Notes: a model not told the origin generated them from the sequence alone. 64,000 bases of DNA from Atrichornis clamosus (GCA_013400975.1 WBMZ01012769.1:62001-126000), one strand, 5' to 3'. Positions 48,267 through 60,433 are shown, counted from the stretch's first letter. Numbers and translations: made by a program.

Positions 48267-49974
48267 CTGAAAAACACAGGAATTGGTGTATTAGAAGATT
48301 AAAACAAGTGAATTTTATTCACAACACGCACACTGGATTTGAGTACATGAAGGTTACCAAGTACAAACCCCTGACTAATCCAGAAATAAACTTCCTGATA
48401 ACAACTCTGCACAAACACAGGAATAAAAGAAAGAGTGGACGCTGTGCCGAGCATCCACCTCCTTCCATAACTTTCTGATAGTAATTTTTTCAAAAATCAC
48501 TTGCTTCAAGGGTTCTGTAACCATCTGTGTGGGTTTAGGGGCATTTTCTTTACAAATGAAGCTATGTTACCCGAGACCCTGCATAGCTCATGAACCCAGA
48601 GACAGGCAGGGCCAGAACGAGCTCCTGTGCTGGGAATTCACCTTCCCAAACGACTCCTGTGGAACTACCCACGACACAAGCACTCTTTTTTTGAGCACAC
48701 CTTTGCTCTCAACAGCAGTGAATCCATCACAAACCTCTAACTTGATTTTTTTGACCAGCTCTTGCTGTACTTTCAAGGATGTTTTTCCAGCTACAAATTC
48801 CCAAAGTGAAGTTTCTGACACCAGGCAGGAAGCAGCAGGAGCCCCCAGCACCCAAGGCAAAGGGGAATTACATTTATTAACTGGCTCATGAAAGGGCTGG
48901 CAGATTCCAAGCCCAAAACCTGCACTCCTCACATTCCCAAGCTGGAGGAGCTCGGTGGGATGGTGAGGGACCTGCAGGTATGGAAAGCAGCAACCTGAGG
49001 CACTGGGAGCACTGGGCCTTCCCCAGTCCCAGCGAAGTTATTCTGATCTGCTCAAACAGGTGAAAGGGTGAACTGTCAGCTCCACATCCTGCTCATGCCA
49101 AATTCCCCCAAATCCCATGTCCCATGCAGTCTCTAGACCCTGCAAACCAAAGCAAGGGACACAATGAGCAACCCCTGCTCCAGCTACAGTGAAAAAATCT
49201 GAATTTCTCCCCTTGCAGAGCTTGTGACAATTTTATACTTTACTGCTGCTTGTCACCTTACAAACAACTTCTCTGATGTAGCTGGATTTGGACACCTGCC
49301 TTCCAATGGGATGGACCTCCAAGAACCATCCAGGACAGAACCTGAGGCCAGCTGGGACAGATACACAGTGGAGGAGATCGGGAACCCTGGGAGAGCCTTG
49401 TTTGTTTTGGGAAACTTTCACTCCCCGATGAAAGGCTGAAGGGAAGATGTCCAGATGAGCAACACATCTGCATCCAGGGCAGAGCTGCTTCCAGCTGAGC
49501 CGAGGGAAGACTTGGGAACCTCAGGGAAAACGAGCAGGCCAAAATAAACCCAAAAACCCAGAGGAAGATGTGACGGTACAGGGTCCTGCAGCAGATTCCT
49601 TCAAAGAAAGGAATCCTGCAGCAGGTAAACTCCTGCAGATGAGCAAAATGGAACTCTTCTGGTATTTCTCTTTGAGAAGAGCAAAGGCTATACAGACACA
49701 CAGCTACCTCATGGATTTTTCCAAAGCCAGGGAGCCCTGGGGCACTGAGGGATCCCCTGATGGGAACTGCAGCCCTGTGGAGCACGATGGCAGTACTCGC
49801 ACAGAACCCTTTCCAGCAGGACTCCCCTACTCCTTTTCTCCTCTCCTCCATAATAACAGCCACATCTCCAACTAGCACTTGAACAGCCGTAAGAGATAAA
49901 ATGGGGGAAAAACAGCTGAACTTCCAACTACATCGTCTGGAAAATCAGCAGTGCTACTTGCTGACAGTAGAGAC

Positions 49975-50130
49975 TGTCACAGGATCATGGAATGGTTTGG
50001 GTTGGAAGGACCTCAGAGTTCATCTCATTCCACCCCCTGCCATGGGCAGGGACACCTTCCACGAGACCAGGTTGCTCCAACCTGGCCTTGGATACTTCCA
50101 GGGATGGGGCAGCCACAGCTTCTCTGAGCA
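49975..50130 (-). repeat. CR1 LINE 3'-end fragment
   Basis: An antisense CR1 terminus with 'gatcatggaatggtttgggt', 'ccatgggcagggacaccttc' and 'ggcagccacagcttctctga'. A short deletion removes the 'aagcccygtcc' piece between 'gctcc' and 'aacctggcc'. Confidence 0.95.
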
Positions 50131-50452
50131 AAAACTATGATCAACTGTGAACAAAATTATCAAAAAGTCCACAAAAATCAGTCCCAGGACATTAATACAC
50201 TATTTTCAAGGTCTATTTACAGCTGCTTCCTGGCCCATATACAGCAAATTTATTCATTCCTTGGCTCACATATAAACACACAAAGTATCGTAATGCTGAA
50301 ATAGTGACCACACATGAGCCAAGTAATTTTCACAACGAACATGGCACCATTTTTTAATGAAATAGTTATCAAATCACTTAGGAATGCAGCAAATACTCCA
50401 GTGGGAGATGCCCAGCACAGCCTCACTGGCTGTACGTGGTCGGGTCACTCAC

Positions 50453-50564
50453 ACAACGTTCCTGTTGTGCGGAATCCAACATTTCAATTTAAATCCAACT
50501 TCACTTCCAGAAGTCACATTATCATTAATAAACACATCTATCCATCCCATTTTCTTAGCTTTAG
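50453..50564 (-). CDS. Candidate internal coding exon, unknown protein
   Basis: A 112-bp stretch with acceptor 'acattttcatcag' and strong donor 'gtgagtgac'. The open frame reads KAKKMGWIDVFINDNVTSGS, then EVGFKLKCWIPHNRNVV. It starts with two bases that complete the codon left by the candidate at 51311-51367, so the two are phase-compatible. It ends with two spare bases, so it cannot join 48187-48266 directly; a small exon such as 49262-49295 would be needed. Unrecognised and possibly a decoy. Confidence 0.22.
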
Positions 50565-51310
50565 CTGATGAAAATGTATCACTTCACAGAGTACCATCAC
50601 TGCCCTTGTCCCTCACGGGAACTTGCAGGGCTGACCACGGACAACGCTCCGACCCTGCCGAGCCCACAGGCACTGCACTGGAACCACCTGCAGTGCACCA
50701 CAGCACACATCTGGTCTTCCTTTGCCTTGAAACGGTCCTGTAAATACCAAATAATCAAGTGCTCAAGGTGGCCAGATCCTGGTTTAAAAGAGGTTAAGTC
50801 TTTCAAGATCTGTGATGCTTTATTTTCTGTTAACGTGACGCAGTCTGGAAACTCTGGGAAGTGCAGTTCCACCAAAATAAATTTATAAATGTTTCAACTT
50901 CTAAGTTCTCCCACCAACTCCCAATCTTAACACTGACCACGGGGTCCTCAGCACTTCCCCAAATTAGTGATTCTTGCTGCACCCACACACAGATCAGGAC
51001 TTCACACCAGAGCACACAGTGCAACTTCTGCCAGCATTCGTTGAAAAAATTGGGAATTACGTAATTCAAAGTTCCTTAATAAAAGGGTATCTCATAACTT
51101 GACAGAAATTAGTATCTGAAGATGGAAAATGCTTTACAATCCCAAACTGTGACTTGTGAAACACACTATACTGCCATTAACTACAGAGTCTTCACATCAC
51201 AGCATTTGGGATGTGGCAGGAACACCAACCGGTCCCAGTAAGTGAGGTGGGAGTTGGCTTCCTCGAAGGAATAAACCACATCAGTTCTGTGCAGATGCAG
51301 AGTTCCTTAC

Positions 51311-51367
51311 AAGGGTCTCCATTAAAAATGTGCTCAAGATTCAGTGATTTTATACATCTCAGTATTT
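51311..51367 (-). CDS. Candidate internal coding exon, unknown protein
   Basis: A 57-bp stretch with donor 'gtaagg' and a moderate acceptor ending 'gatcaaatttag'. One frame is open, reading ILRCIKSLNLEHIFNGDP. Two bases precede the first full codon and one follows the last, so it is phase-compatible with a 39-bp candidate at 52721-52759 (LVEFFLHLAFHS, behind a T-rich acceptor 'gtttttttag') and with 50453-50564. No family is recognised. Confidence 0.2.
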
Positions 51368-52350
51368 CTAAATTTGATCAACAATGCAGAAAGGTTCTGC
51401 TTAAATCTCCATTTCACAGGGAGCAGGAAAGAAGCCACTGCTGAAGACTCATCCCAGGAAATCCAGAGGCCAGTGCCCCCACAAGGAAGTGTGTGCCTCC
51501 CCCTCAGTGCTTGTTTGAGGGAAGCAGTACTCCAAGACAGACTTGCATCAATTCAGATTTTATGGTGATCCAGAACTAAGCAGCATAACAGGATATCAGA
51601 GATTTAGATTCTGGTTTAGACCAACTTTTGAATGGAAAACATCTCTAGGGAGTAAGAGAGCCTTTTTCCACAGCACTCATCTGCTTCCCTCAAAATAATT
51701 CCAGGAAGAGACAGAATTTCAATGAGGGACCTCTCCAAGGGCTCCAGTGAAAATATCCCCAGGGGAGCACCCGGGACCCACGGAGCTCCGCTCTCAGATA
51801 AGCTCCGTTACCTCCAATACAGAATCAAGGGGGAACGAGTACAACAAATTTGGAGGGAGGGGAAATTTATAAATGTTTTCCAATGCACTCCACAGGCACA
51901 GCTCGGTGCCTGCCTGCACAGCCTGACACAGCACAGCCAGAGCTTTCACCTGCTGAAATGGGGAAAAATGCTTAAAATCCCATTACAATTCCAGAATCTG
52001 AGAAAATGGAGATTGGGGAGTGGAGGAAGAACCCATAAGCAGCAGCACTACCAACCCCACAGATAAGTCTTCCATAAATATCCACAGGTTCCTTCCGCAA
52101 CAACAGGGGTTCTACTCCTGCCTGGTTACAGCACACAAGTTGGATAAGAATCCCAATGAAAGTGCTGAAGTTTGGGGAAGAGAAAGTGCCACCCATACAG
52201 AAATAGTGCAGAAATCCCTGTCTCCGAGCTTTGGTCATCCCAGCCCAGTGAGAGCCAAGGACAGCCGTGTCCACCACAGCAGGAGAGCTTCCCTGGCCTC
52301 TCGAGGGATGGACAGCGAATTCAGATCATCAGATTTGTGGCACTTTCCCT

Positions 52351-52411
52351 CAGGAGCCTGGAAAAGCACCCCAGACCACCCAGGAGCCTGGAAAAGCACC
52401 CCCAGACCGCT
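52351..52411. repeat. 30-bp tandem duplication
   Basis: A 30-bp unit beginning 'caggagcctggaaaagcacc' at 52351 is repeated at 52381. The second copy has an extra C and a change near its end. Confidence 0.9.
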
Positions 52412-53229
52412 CCACGCAGCTCAAGAGTCTCTAGAATGTGGAAGAAAAAAAGAGGTATTGCTCTGTAGATCTGAAGGGGGGAAAAGACGTGTTTCCAGGA
52501 AATCCAAGAAATAAACTTGAGATAAATACCCCCCCGCAGCCTATCAGGGGCTCCCAGCCCAGCCATCTCCAGGCACACACACAGAGCAAACTGCCACGTT
52601 CCCACCCTGTTCAGAGAGATTCCCAGCACTGGGGTGGGCTCCAGGACCTGCCTTTCACTAGAATTTACAAATATTTCTGCAGCAGTCACACACCAACTAT
52701 GCTCAAACAGCACCAGTTACCCGAGTGAAAAGCCAAGTGCAGAAAGAATTCCACAAGTCCTAAAAAAACCCCACCTTTCAGTGTGTTTGATTGTCACAAA
52801 ATTGTAGCATCAAGTAAAATTTAATTTGATGGCTTTCAGAACAGAAGTAGGTGATATATTCTTGCTCTTAAAAGTTCCTTTATTTTGCCCTGCAGATAAG
52901 ATGTATGCTGAGATCTACAATTTTTAAAGCTCCTGTCGTCTGTGCCACTTGATAAAAAATATAAAATAACCTGATACTGTCCTCAAAAACACCAATCAAG
53001 ACACTTGTGTGGGCTGAAGAGCCCAAGGCTCAATTTATCCCACTGCAAGAAGCACAAAGGAAGGGAAAGATGTGATTCCTGGGAAACCAAACTGTCCTTT
53101 AAGTGTTTCAACTGAAAGTCTGACATGCACAACACAGTCCATAGGAATTGGGGGTTGACAGAAACCTAAATTCAGGAATGACCAAGCTGTTTGAGGACCT
53201 CCAGTAAATCAAGAGAGGTCAGGATCTGT

Positions 53230-53318
53230 GATGACAAATGGTTTGGGTTGGAAGGAACCTTCCACTAGACCAGGGTATTCCAAGCCCTGTCCAACCTGGC
53301 CTTGGACACTTCCCGCAC
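53230..53318 (-). repeat. CR1 LINE 3'-end fragment (short, deleted)
   Basis: A compact antisense CR1 relic in which 'tggtttgggttggaaggaac' joins directly to 'cttccactagaccagg'. About 40 bp of the terminus have therefore been lost. The 'gtccaacctggccttggaca' block is intact. Confidence 0.92.
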
Positions 53319-54610
53319 AGGGATTAAGCTCCGAGTTGTTGGCCTTCACCAACCCAATGAAGAAAGATGGATGTTCTCTAGAATTAAAGCTGTAATTTGA
53401 AGTGAGCTCACAGCTGCTGTCACAGTTCAGGCACATTCTCCTTTACATTCCTCCTAAATACAAGTGAGGTGGGACAAACACATCCTTCCCCTCACCAGAC
53501 TGAGTCCCTCCCTGTGACTTCACCACAAATTCCCCCTCAGTTCCCTCAGTACATTCTCCTAAGGGAAGCAGGAGGGTGAATGATGCCACTAGGCCACGAC
53601 AAGCTCCACTTTATTTAAAAATGAATCTGCATTTCTTACTCTGTGCTCAATTTTAACACATCGAGAAAATACCATTTTTCGGAAGAAAAGAGTGACAGAC
53701 AGACACATTTGTCACCTCTGCAGTCCCAGACATTTGCATCCGTGTAATTCCGTGGCAAATTGGATACAGATTACTATTAATACCTGAACTATTTCCTTTC
53801 CTTTCCAAATGCTGATTGGTGAAAAGGATGCAAGAATCTCATTTTAAAGCACACTAATTAGCCAAGGAGGAGTCAAGGAAGTCAGTTCAGCCTTCAAGAA
53901 CAGACACAGTCTCCCTCAAAAGGGAAAAAAACACAAAACATCCATGGATTGGATTCTGAGCATCAGACTACAACCTCCCCAGCCGAAAAAAATTCCCTGC
54001 GGTCACAGGAATGTTACAACCAGACATTTCAACAACTCCAAAACAGGATTTTTTAGAATATGCAGGTGGCAGCCCCACACCCAGGTCCCTACAAGTATCA
54101 GACACTGTTGCCTGGCCGGACAATCCAGGAGGTCCCCACAAAGCAACATGAAAAATGCAACTGTAGAATGTGCTCAAGTCTTCAATTCCCAAGTTACAGG
54201 TGCCTTACAACCACCTCAAATTACACAGCAAAGAAAGAGCTGAAAGGAAGCACCTCCTTGATTTCCACACGGCATCCCTCCCCTATTGTCTGGGGCCTGG
54301 CAAGTTAAGGTCAGAATAAAAAGATTCCTTAAAAACCCCACATACATTGAAAGCACCTACAGTTTCCACTGCTTTTTTTCCCCTTTCTATTCTAAGCCCT
54401 GAACAGGTTTAAGTAGCAGTTGTCATCATTAAAGAAGCTGCTCCCCTCCCACTTTCCATTCTCCTGAGAAAGGAGCATCCTGGCAGCACCAGGCACAGGT
54501 GAGGAGGGAGCAGCTGCTGTCTCGCTCAGGTACAGAAATCCAGCCTGGAAAAGGGTGTGAGCAGGGCACAGGCCATCTCAGCCACACGGGATTGCTGAAT
54601 AATAAGGAAA

Positions 54611-54634
54611 TATAATAATAATAATAAATAATAA
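54611..54634. repeat. ATA trinucleotide microsatellite
   Basis: A run of ATA/AAT triplets with one interruption inside an AT-rich pocket. Likely length-polymorphic. Confidence 0.88.
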
Positions 54635-54659
54635 CACTAAATAAGGAAGTCCAATGTCT

Positions 54660-54980
54660 ATCTGTGCCTGTCGAGGTGTCCCAGCCACCCAGAGGGGCCG
54701 GAGGGATGCAGGTCCCTGAGCAGGGAGGGCTCTGTCCCCGCTCAGCTGCTGGATCCCGGCGTTTCCCTCGGGCCACTCCGCAGCTTGTCCATAATCAGCT
54801 GAACCTGCCAGGGCAGCACAAACCCCCTCCCGTCCCTCTGCCCACTGCTCTCACGGGTTCGTGCCCCCGGCTGGAAGGGTGGGGGAGCCTCACCCCCCGC
54901 AGCAGCACGGCCCCGCTCGGCCCTGCCGCGAAACCGCGCCCCAGGAACATCCACAAACGCCCGGGGAAAGGGCACATCCC
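54660..54980. promoter_or_regulatory. CpG-enriched patch
   Basis: Moderate CpG enrichment ('gatcccggcgtttccctcgg', 'cggccctgccgcgaaaccgc'). It is weaker than the 31.4-kb island and no gene start can be assigned. Confidence 0.25.
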
Positions 54981-55502
54981 TCCCTTCCAACACAGGGCCG
55001 TCCAAACAAACAGCACAGAGGGTGGCAAGGAAAACGCTCAGAGGACAAAAGGACAGAGTCAGGATTAAACCCAGTCCCTTGATCCCTGGCCAAATGGCCG
55101 ACCCATAAGCCCACGCAACTTCCAGAGCCAATTTAAAATCCTGAGTGTGCTATACTTTAGGTTATAAAATCATATTTAGACACACATTTTGAAGTGTTCT
55201 TTGCTCTGCTGGTGGCTAAAAACAATTCCTTTGTCATCAAATCTTGCTTCAGCAAGCTGACGTGACGTTTTTAACTCAGGAAATAAGATAATTATGGTTC
55301 AAGGTAAACAACTACAACTGTGCATCATAAACAGTTTCTAATTTTAAGCCTGAGTCCCTCTAATGCCATCCATATTTTAAAGACAGTTTCCTTACAAATG
55401 GTTTAGGTTGTCTGAGTAGGTTGTGACTGAGCCTGTGCTAATGAGCAGCAGCAGCACATCCCAGGAAAACAGAGGCTGCTGGAGCAGGTGGGCTCCTGTG
55501 TC

Positions 55503-55890
55503 AAGATTATGGAATGGTCTGGGTTGGAAAGGACCTCAAGGCCCATCCAGTCCCACCCCTGCCATGGGCAGGGACACCTCCCACTATCCCAGGTTGCTCC
55601 AAGCCCCATCCAACCTGGCCTGGGACACTTCAAGGGATGCGGCAGCCACAGCTTCTCTGGGCACCCTGTGCCAGGGCCACACCATACTCACAGCCAAGAA
55701 TTGACTAATATCTCTCCTTCTTTTAGTTTGAAACCAGTCCTCCTTGTTCTGTCACTCCAGGCCCTTGTCCAAATTCCCTCTCCAGCTCTCTTAGAGCCCC
55801 TTTAGCACTGGAAGAGGTTTCTAAGGTCTGCTCAGAACCTTCTCTTCTCTAGGCTGAACAAGCCCAGCTCTCCCAGCCTGTCAAGGTAAG
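55503..55890 (-). repeat. CR1 LINE 3'-end fragment (long)
   Basis: A 388-bp antisense CR1 copy, the longest in the window. It runs from 'ggaatggtctgggttggaaa' to 'gctctcccagcctgtcaa'. The 'caag|gtaagc' at its far end looks like a splice donor but lies at the element's edge. Confidence 0.96.
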
Positions 55891-57377
55891 CCAAACATCA
55901 AAGGAGGAAAATACACTCTGAATCTTAAATAGCTGGAGAGGCAAAAGCTGCGTCTCCTGGAACACAGCGCAAACAAAGCGCTGGGACCAGAGCTACACAC
56001 GCTTACGCAATCCCTGCTGCAAGTCATCCTGGATCCCAGACCTCAAACGCCCCACTGGCACTAACTGCAGGGATTCAAGTTGTAACTCGTGGAGAGAATC
56101 AGCTACCGAGTGGTTCAACACCAGGCAGCACCTCCAGCCCCTCCGCGCGGTGTCTAAACCGGCCCTCCTGCTACCGCTGCACTAAAATATTCCCAAAGTT
56201 ACCTGGGAACAAAGGCTGGCAGGAAAGAGCAGCATCCCGGCTGAGCCTGCAGCCAGGAAGGCTGGAGCACATGGTGTGAGCGCGGCTGGAGCTCCAGGGA
56301 GGTATGGAGGGCACGAGCTGTCTGCCTCGGGGATGAATCACCGCTCTCTGAGGTAGCAATAACTCCAGGACTGCTCAGAGGTGTTAGCCTGGCAGGCTCT
56401 CATTCCTCCTCATCCCAGGAAAACGTGCTAAATTACAACCAAACGATCCCAGCTGAATGGGGGAATGCGGCAGAGCAACCCAGCTCGGATAGAGACAAAG
56501 CATTCTTACAGAGCTGCGCTGGAAGAGCCAGGAGTGGTCAGAAGGATCCCAAGAGCCAGCGGTGGGAAGGCTCCTGCAGGAGCCTGAACAGTGAAGAGGA
56601 ATCACGTGGTGGAGCCTGTGCAGCCTGGGAGAGCTTGCTCCTCCAAAACTTTTCCTCACTAAACAATTCCAAAGCACCCCACCCCACTGCTGCTATTGTT
56701 GTCAGAGAGGGAATTCCAACCAGAACAATGATTTCCATGACATTTTTTTCTGTTAGGAGAAGAAAACCGGTAACACTGCACAGCAAAAATACAATTTTTC
56801 CACAGTAGTTCACCCAGTACCACAAGTCTCCTTCCTAAAGGGAACAGATTAACGTGCCTCGAGTCTGCTGTGCAGCAAGGATGTATTTTTAGATCCCAGG
56901 ATCCAAAGGCAGTGATGTGGTGGAAGCCTCCCAGGCTGGAGTTAGCCATGGGAGGTTCATCTCTGTGCACCCTGGAGAGGGCAGCTCATTAAGAGGCTGC
57001 TCAGAGCAGAAGGAAACAATGCACCCTCTCCCTGAAGAAATCTCTCTTCCCACGACTGCACACAAGGCAGCTCCTCTCAACTCTCCACCACCCCACAGCT
57101 CATCCTGATTTGCACCATTTTTGGGGAACAGCAACGTGTTAAAGCGCTCTTTCCTCCCAGAATTCTGGCACAATTAGTGGAGGTCAATTCAACGCTGCGC
57201 TCATGGCACAACACGGGATGAGTGGCTCAAAGTCAACCTGAGTGTCCCCCAGAATGAAGGGAGCAGAACAGTTTGGCTTTAGAGTGTTTTATCTGCAGTC
57301 AACACTTTTCTATGACTTCTGGTAAAGTAGCATGAGCTGCCATCCAAACCCAAGTGCTAGTAAGTGAACCTGAAAAA

Positions 57378-57646
57378 TATCACGGAATGGTTTGGGTGGG
57401 AAAGGACCTTGACGATCATATTCCAACCCCCTGCCGTGGGCAGGGACACCTTCCACTATCCCAGGGTGCTCCAAGCCCCATCCAACCTGGCCTTGGACAC
57501 TTCCAGGGATCCGGGGGCAGCCACAGCTTCTCTGGGAAGCCTGTGCCAGGGCCTCCCCACCCTCACAGGGAAGGATTTCTCCCCAATATCCCATTTAACC
57601 CTACTCTGTCAGTGTGAAGCCATTCCCCTTTGTCCTGTCACTCCAA
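57378..57646 (-). repeat. CR1 LINE 3'-end fragment
   Basis: An antisense CR1 copy of about 270 bp with 'cacggaatggtttgggtggg', 'gccgtgggcagggacacctt' and 'tctccccaatatcccattta'. Its end lies 8 bp from the duplicated block that flanks the assembly gap. Confidence 0.95.
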
Positions 57647-57653
57647 TTCCTGA

Positions 57654-57940
57654 AGAGTATCCTCAAATTGAAGCTTTCCAGAGAGTCAAACACCTCCACA
57701 GCCACCAAAGCCAGTCGGCTCTCCTGGCCACCACAAGCCAATGTTTAACCCAATTATCAGGTTCAGGAGTCCATTCCAAGGCCACAAAAGGTGACTNAGA
57801 GTATCCTCAAATTGAAGCTTTCCAGAGAGTCAAACACCTCCACAGCCACCAAAGCCACTCGGCTCTCCTGGCCACCACAAGCCAATGTTTAACCCAATTA
57901 TCAGGTTCAGGAGTCCATTCCAAGGCCACAAAAGGTGACT
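57654..57940. repeat. 143-bp direct duplication flanking a single-N gap
   Basis: Bases 57654-57796 and 57798-57940 are identical except for one position (G at 57714, C at 57858). They are separated only by the N at 57797. The block is not part of the neighbouring CR1. A near-perfect repeat split exactly at a one-base gap is what remains when two overlapping contig ends are abutted without being merged, possibly from two haplotypes. A true tandem duplication is the alternative. Any reading frame crossing it is unreliable. Confidence 0.95.
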
Positions 57941-59251
57941 AAGTCACATCAGCCTCTACCTACAACTGTGCCATTCATCACCAACCTTTCAGGGACACAC
58001 CTTTGGGAAAAACACCTGGCAGGTGTGCAGGGATCGTTGCCTTGGACCTGAGAGTCCAAAAGTGGAATAAAATGCATGTAAAGCTATGAATTAGAGAGTA
58101 CGAAGTAATTAGAGAGTTTATGATTTCATAAATTGCCAGGAATTCTGACTGTCTCACCTGAGAGCTCGGAGGTGGCACTGCCTGGATGCAGATGGCCTCA
58201 CCTACCCCCCTGCAGAGGTGCATTTGGGTATCCCAAACGTGCCACTGGGGAGCACAAACGCTCAGCTGCATTTATGGGGCAACAACCAGAAAAAGAGGAA
58301 AAATAAAAGAGGAAGAATGCAAAAAGTCTACACAAGACCCAAAAGCCCTGAGTAGAGCCAAGCCATTTCTCAGACTCTTATTAACATTAGACTGGCCTTG
58401 GACTGTGAATCACATCCACCCCTTGTGAGCAGCAGAAGAGCACCAACATGACACAGTGAAAGACACAGAAATGCAGAGGGGACCAGAGGTAACATCTACA
58501 ACCAAGGCTCCTCCACATCCACAGCACACGCCGAACTGAGCTTACACACTTCAAAACCCAGCTTATTTACAACACTCACAGCATCCACCGAAGGCAAAAC
58601 TACTAAAATCTGGCGTGTAGCTCTAAGAAAATAAAGCTTCGCTTCAGCCCTGCCTCCCCTCCTGAGCCCTTCCTCCTCCGAACGCCTGAAATAGGATGTT
58701 ACACTACTTGTTTATACACCATTACAGAAAAACATGCTGGGTTTCTTCACCCTGCATTACAGAACAAAATGTTACCCAATTCCTTCTGTAAAGTACCAAG
58801 AAATAACTGGGAGACCATATGCAAGGGGAAGCATCCACGTGCTGGAGTAATCCGGCCTTACGTAACGGGCCATGGGCGTCCGACCACAGCCAGCAGCAAA
58901 GCGAGGGCCAAACCAACCTCCCTTCACAACCCACCCAAAAATTCACACTGAGGGGTCTGATTCAGGAGACAAATGAAATTCATGTCTCTGAGTCTCAATT
59001 TGAGGTTTCTGCCATGAAAATACACAGAGTAGAGAATCCTGGGTGGTTGATTTTGTCTCCCTAAGATCATTCCCGTTAACCAAAAATGAATCATTTGCTA
59101 ATTGGTGAGTTCATCAAGATTCTTATCTGGGTAGCTGGAAGGCAGCTCCTTCCAAGGATTCACCAAGCCATGGACAAAGGCAGAGATCAGCATCCTACTG
59201 TTTCCTGGGTGCATGCCACAATGTCAAGAATCTGAGCACTGATCATCCTGG

Positions 59252-59500
59252 AAATCACAGGATCATTTCCTTTGGAAAAGCGTCTGAGATCATCAAGCCC
59301 AGCACTGCCGATGCCACTCTGTAACCATGTCCTCAAGTGCCACATCTACACGTTTTTTAACACCTCCAGAGCCAGAAGGTCCCCCCTGAGCCTCCTTGTC
59401 TCCAGGCTGAGCCCAGCCAGCTCCCTCAGCTGCTCCTGGTGCTCCAGAGCCTTTCCCAGCTCCATTGCCTTCCCTGGACAAGTTGTGTGGGCTCAGCTCA
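59252..59500 (-). repeat. CR1 LINE 3'-end fragment, fifth subfamily
   Basis: An older antisense CR1 copy with 'ctgagatcatcaagcccagc', 'atgtcctcaagtgccacatc', 'cccctgagcctccttgtctc' and 'gctccctcagctgctcctgg'. The block order fits the CR1-Y type as I remember it. Divergence is higher than in the common copies. Confidence 0.85.
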
Positions 59501-60088
59501 GAACAGCAGCTGTGGCATGAGAGAGACGTGGACCAGGCAGCCATAAACCAGGGGTGCAAAACAGACCCAAAATCCACAGCCAATAAATTTAATAAAACCC
59601 ACCTTCGCCCCCTTTCTACCTGCTCACAGCCAAAAGGCAACATAAAAGCACAAACACATTACAGTGAAAAGCAAGTCAACTTCTTGTGCAGGGATAAGGA
59701 TAACAAATGTTTCACTGCTCTGTTTCAAACGTTTCGCATCTAAAACTGAACCCAGGAAAGAACATTACCAGTTAAGCTATTACAGCAAATGAAATGAAAA
59801 TTGAAAATCAAGTCTAACTGATATTAAATTTAAATAAATATATCTCAATTCCATAATCACAATACATAGTTCTTATGACAAAAATTTCTGCAGAAGGGAA
59901 AAACACCCTTGGTAACTCTGAATATTAAGCTGAGGTACCACAGGCATCTCACAGTTTATCTAAATAAAGTGTCTCCTGCAAAGAGCCCTGGTTCCTCCAG
60001 TGCAGGCTGCAGCGTGATTAACAGAGGTCCATTAGAGAGGCAATCCATAACCTGGCTCCTGTGAGGAGTCCCTGCCACATCCGTCTGC

Positions 60089-60102
60089 GTTTCCATGGCA
60101 AC
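60089..60102. promoter_or_regulatory. RFX X-box palindrome
   Basis: The 14 bases 'gtttccatggcaac' match the known RFX-factor X-box: two inverted half-sites, GTTTCC and GGCAAC, separated by AT. The motif lies beside an AT-rich, repeat-free block (about 60100-60240). X-boxes often control ciliary genes and also occur in enhancers. Function here is inferred from the motif only. Confidence 0.45.
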
Positions 60103-60373
60103 CAGGCAGGAAAATATAAAGCAAATTACAGTTAAATGAAAATTATTCTCCATGACAATATATGTTAATGCGGGAACATTTGCGAGGCCATTCCAGATAA
60201 AATGTTTACATTCACACATGTGTCTACAAAAATAAATAAAAGGCAGCTGGAGCACCTAATGGATCATCCAAAGAGAAGGATTAGAGTCTTTTTTTTCCCC
60301 CCACCTCAAGTTTTAATGTGTTTATCAGAATAAAAATCTTCAAGCTGAGAGAATGGGAGACAACCTACCTTAC

Positions 60374-60433
60374 TCAAGGTATTTGCCCATTTCCATACAG
60401 AAATATTCCTTAAGAATTAGCTTTTCACAAAAT
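60374..60433 (-). CDS. Candidate internal coding exon, unknown protein
   Basis: A 60-bp stretch with acceptor 'atgtgcattttag' and donor 'gtaagg'. The open frame reads FCEKLILKEYFCMEMGKYL plus two bases. It joins in frame to the 43-bp candidate at 58580-58622 (ATRQILVVLPSVDA; acceptor 'tttattttcttag', donor 'gtgagt'). A TAA stop sits just past the chosen donor, so the call depends on splicing at exactly that site. Confidence 0.2.

Larger units (their letters stand above)
35410..49261. other. Stretch without a supported gene apart from one candidate exon
   Basis: CR1 pieces are separated by 1 to 4 kb of unique sequence. The pocket 46080-46310 is repeat-free with AT-rich homeodomain- and octamer-like motifs ('gtattgtaattgc', 'gcatattcattagg') around a CpG cluster, and is my best guess for a conserved non-coding element here. 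A minus-strand frame of 75 codons at 41751-41978 ends beside a good donor ('gtgagtaaa') but has no convincing acceptor. Confidence 0.45.

Noticed and set aside
50597..50875. 92-codon minus-strand frame with protein-like composition
   Set aside because: The only possible internal donor is weak, and joining it to the 51.3-kb candidate creates a stop codon.
53640..53717. 78-bp minus-strand splice-bounded frame (GDKCVCLSLFSSEKWYFL...)
   Set aside because: The donor is good, but its phase does not fit the 52.7-kb candidate without an extra exon that itself introduces a stop.
55860..55890. Strong-looking donor 'caag|gtaagc'
   Set aside because: It sits at the end of the CR1 copy 55503-55890 and has no open frame that is not repeat-derived.
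57364..57942. 192-codon plus-strand frame containing a repeated peptide
   Set aside because: It begins in CR1 antisense sequence and crosses the N gap. The peptide repeat is the assembly duplication.
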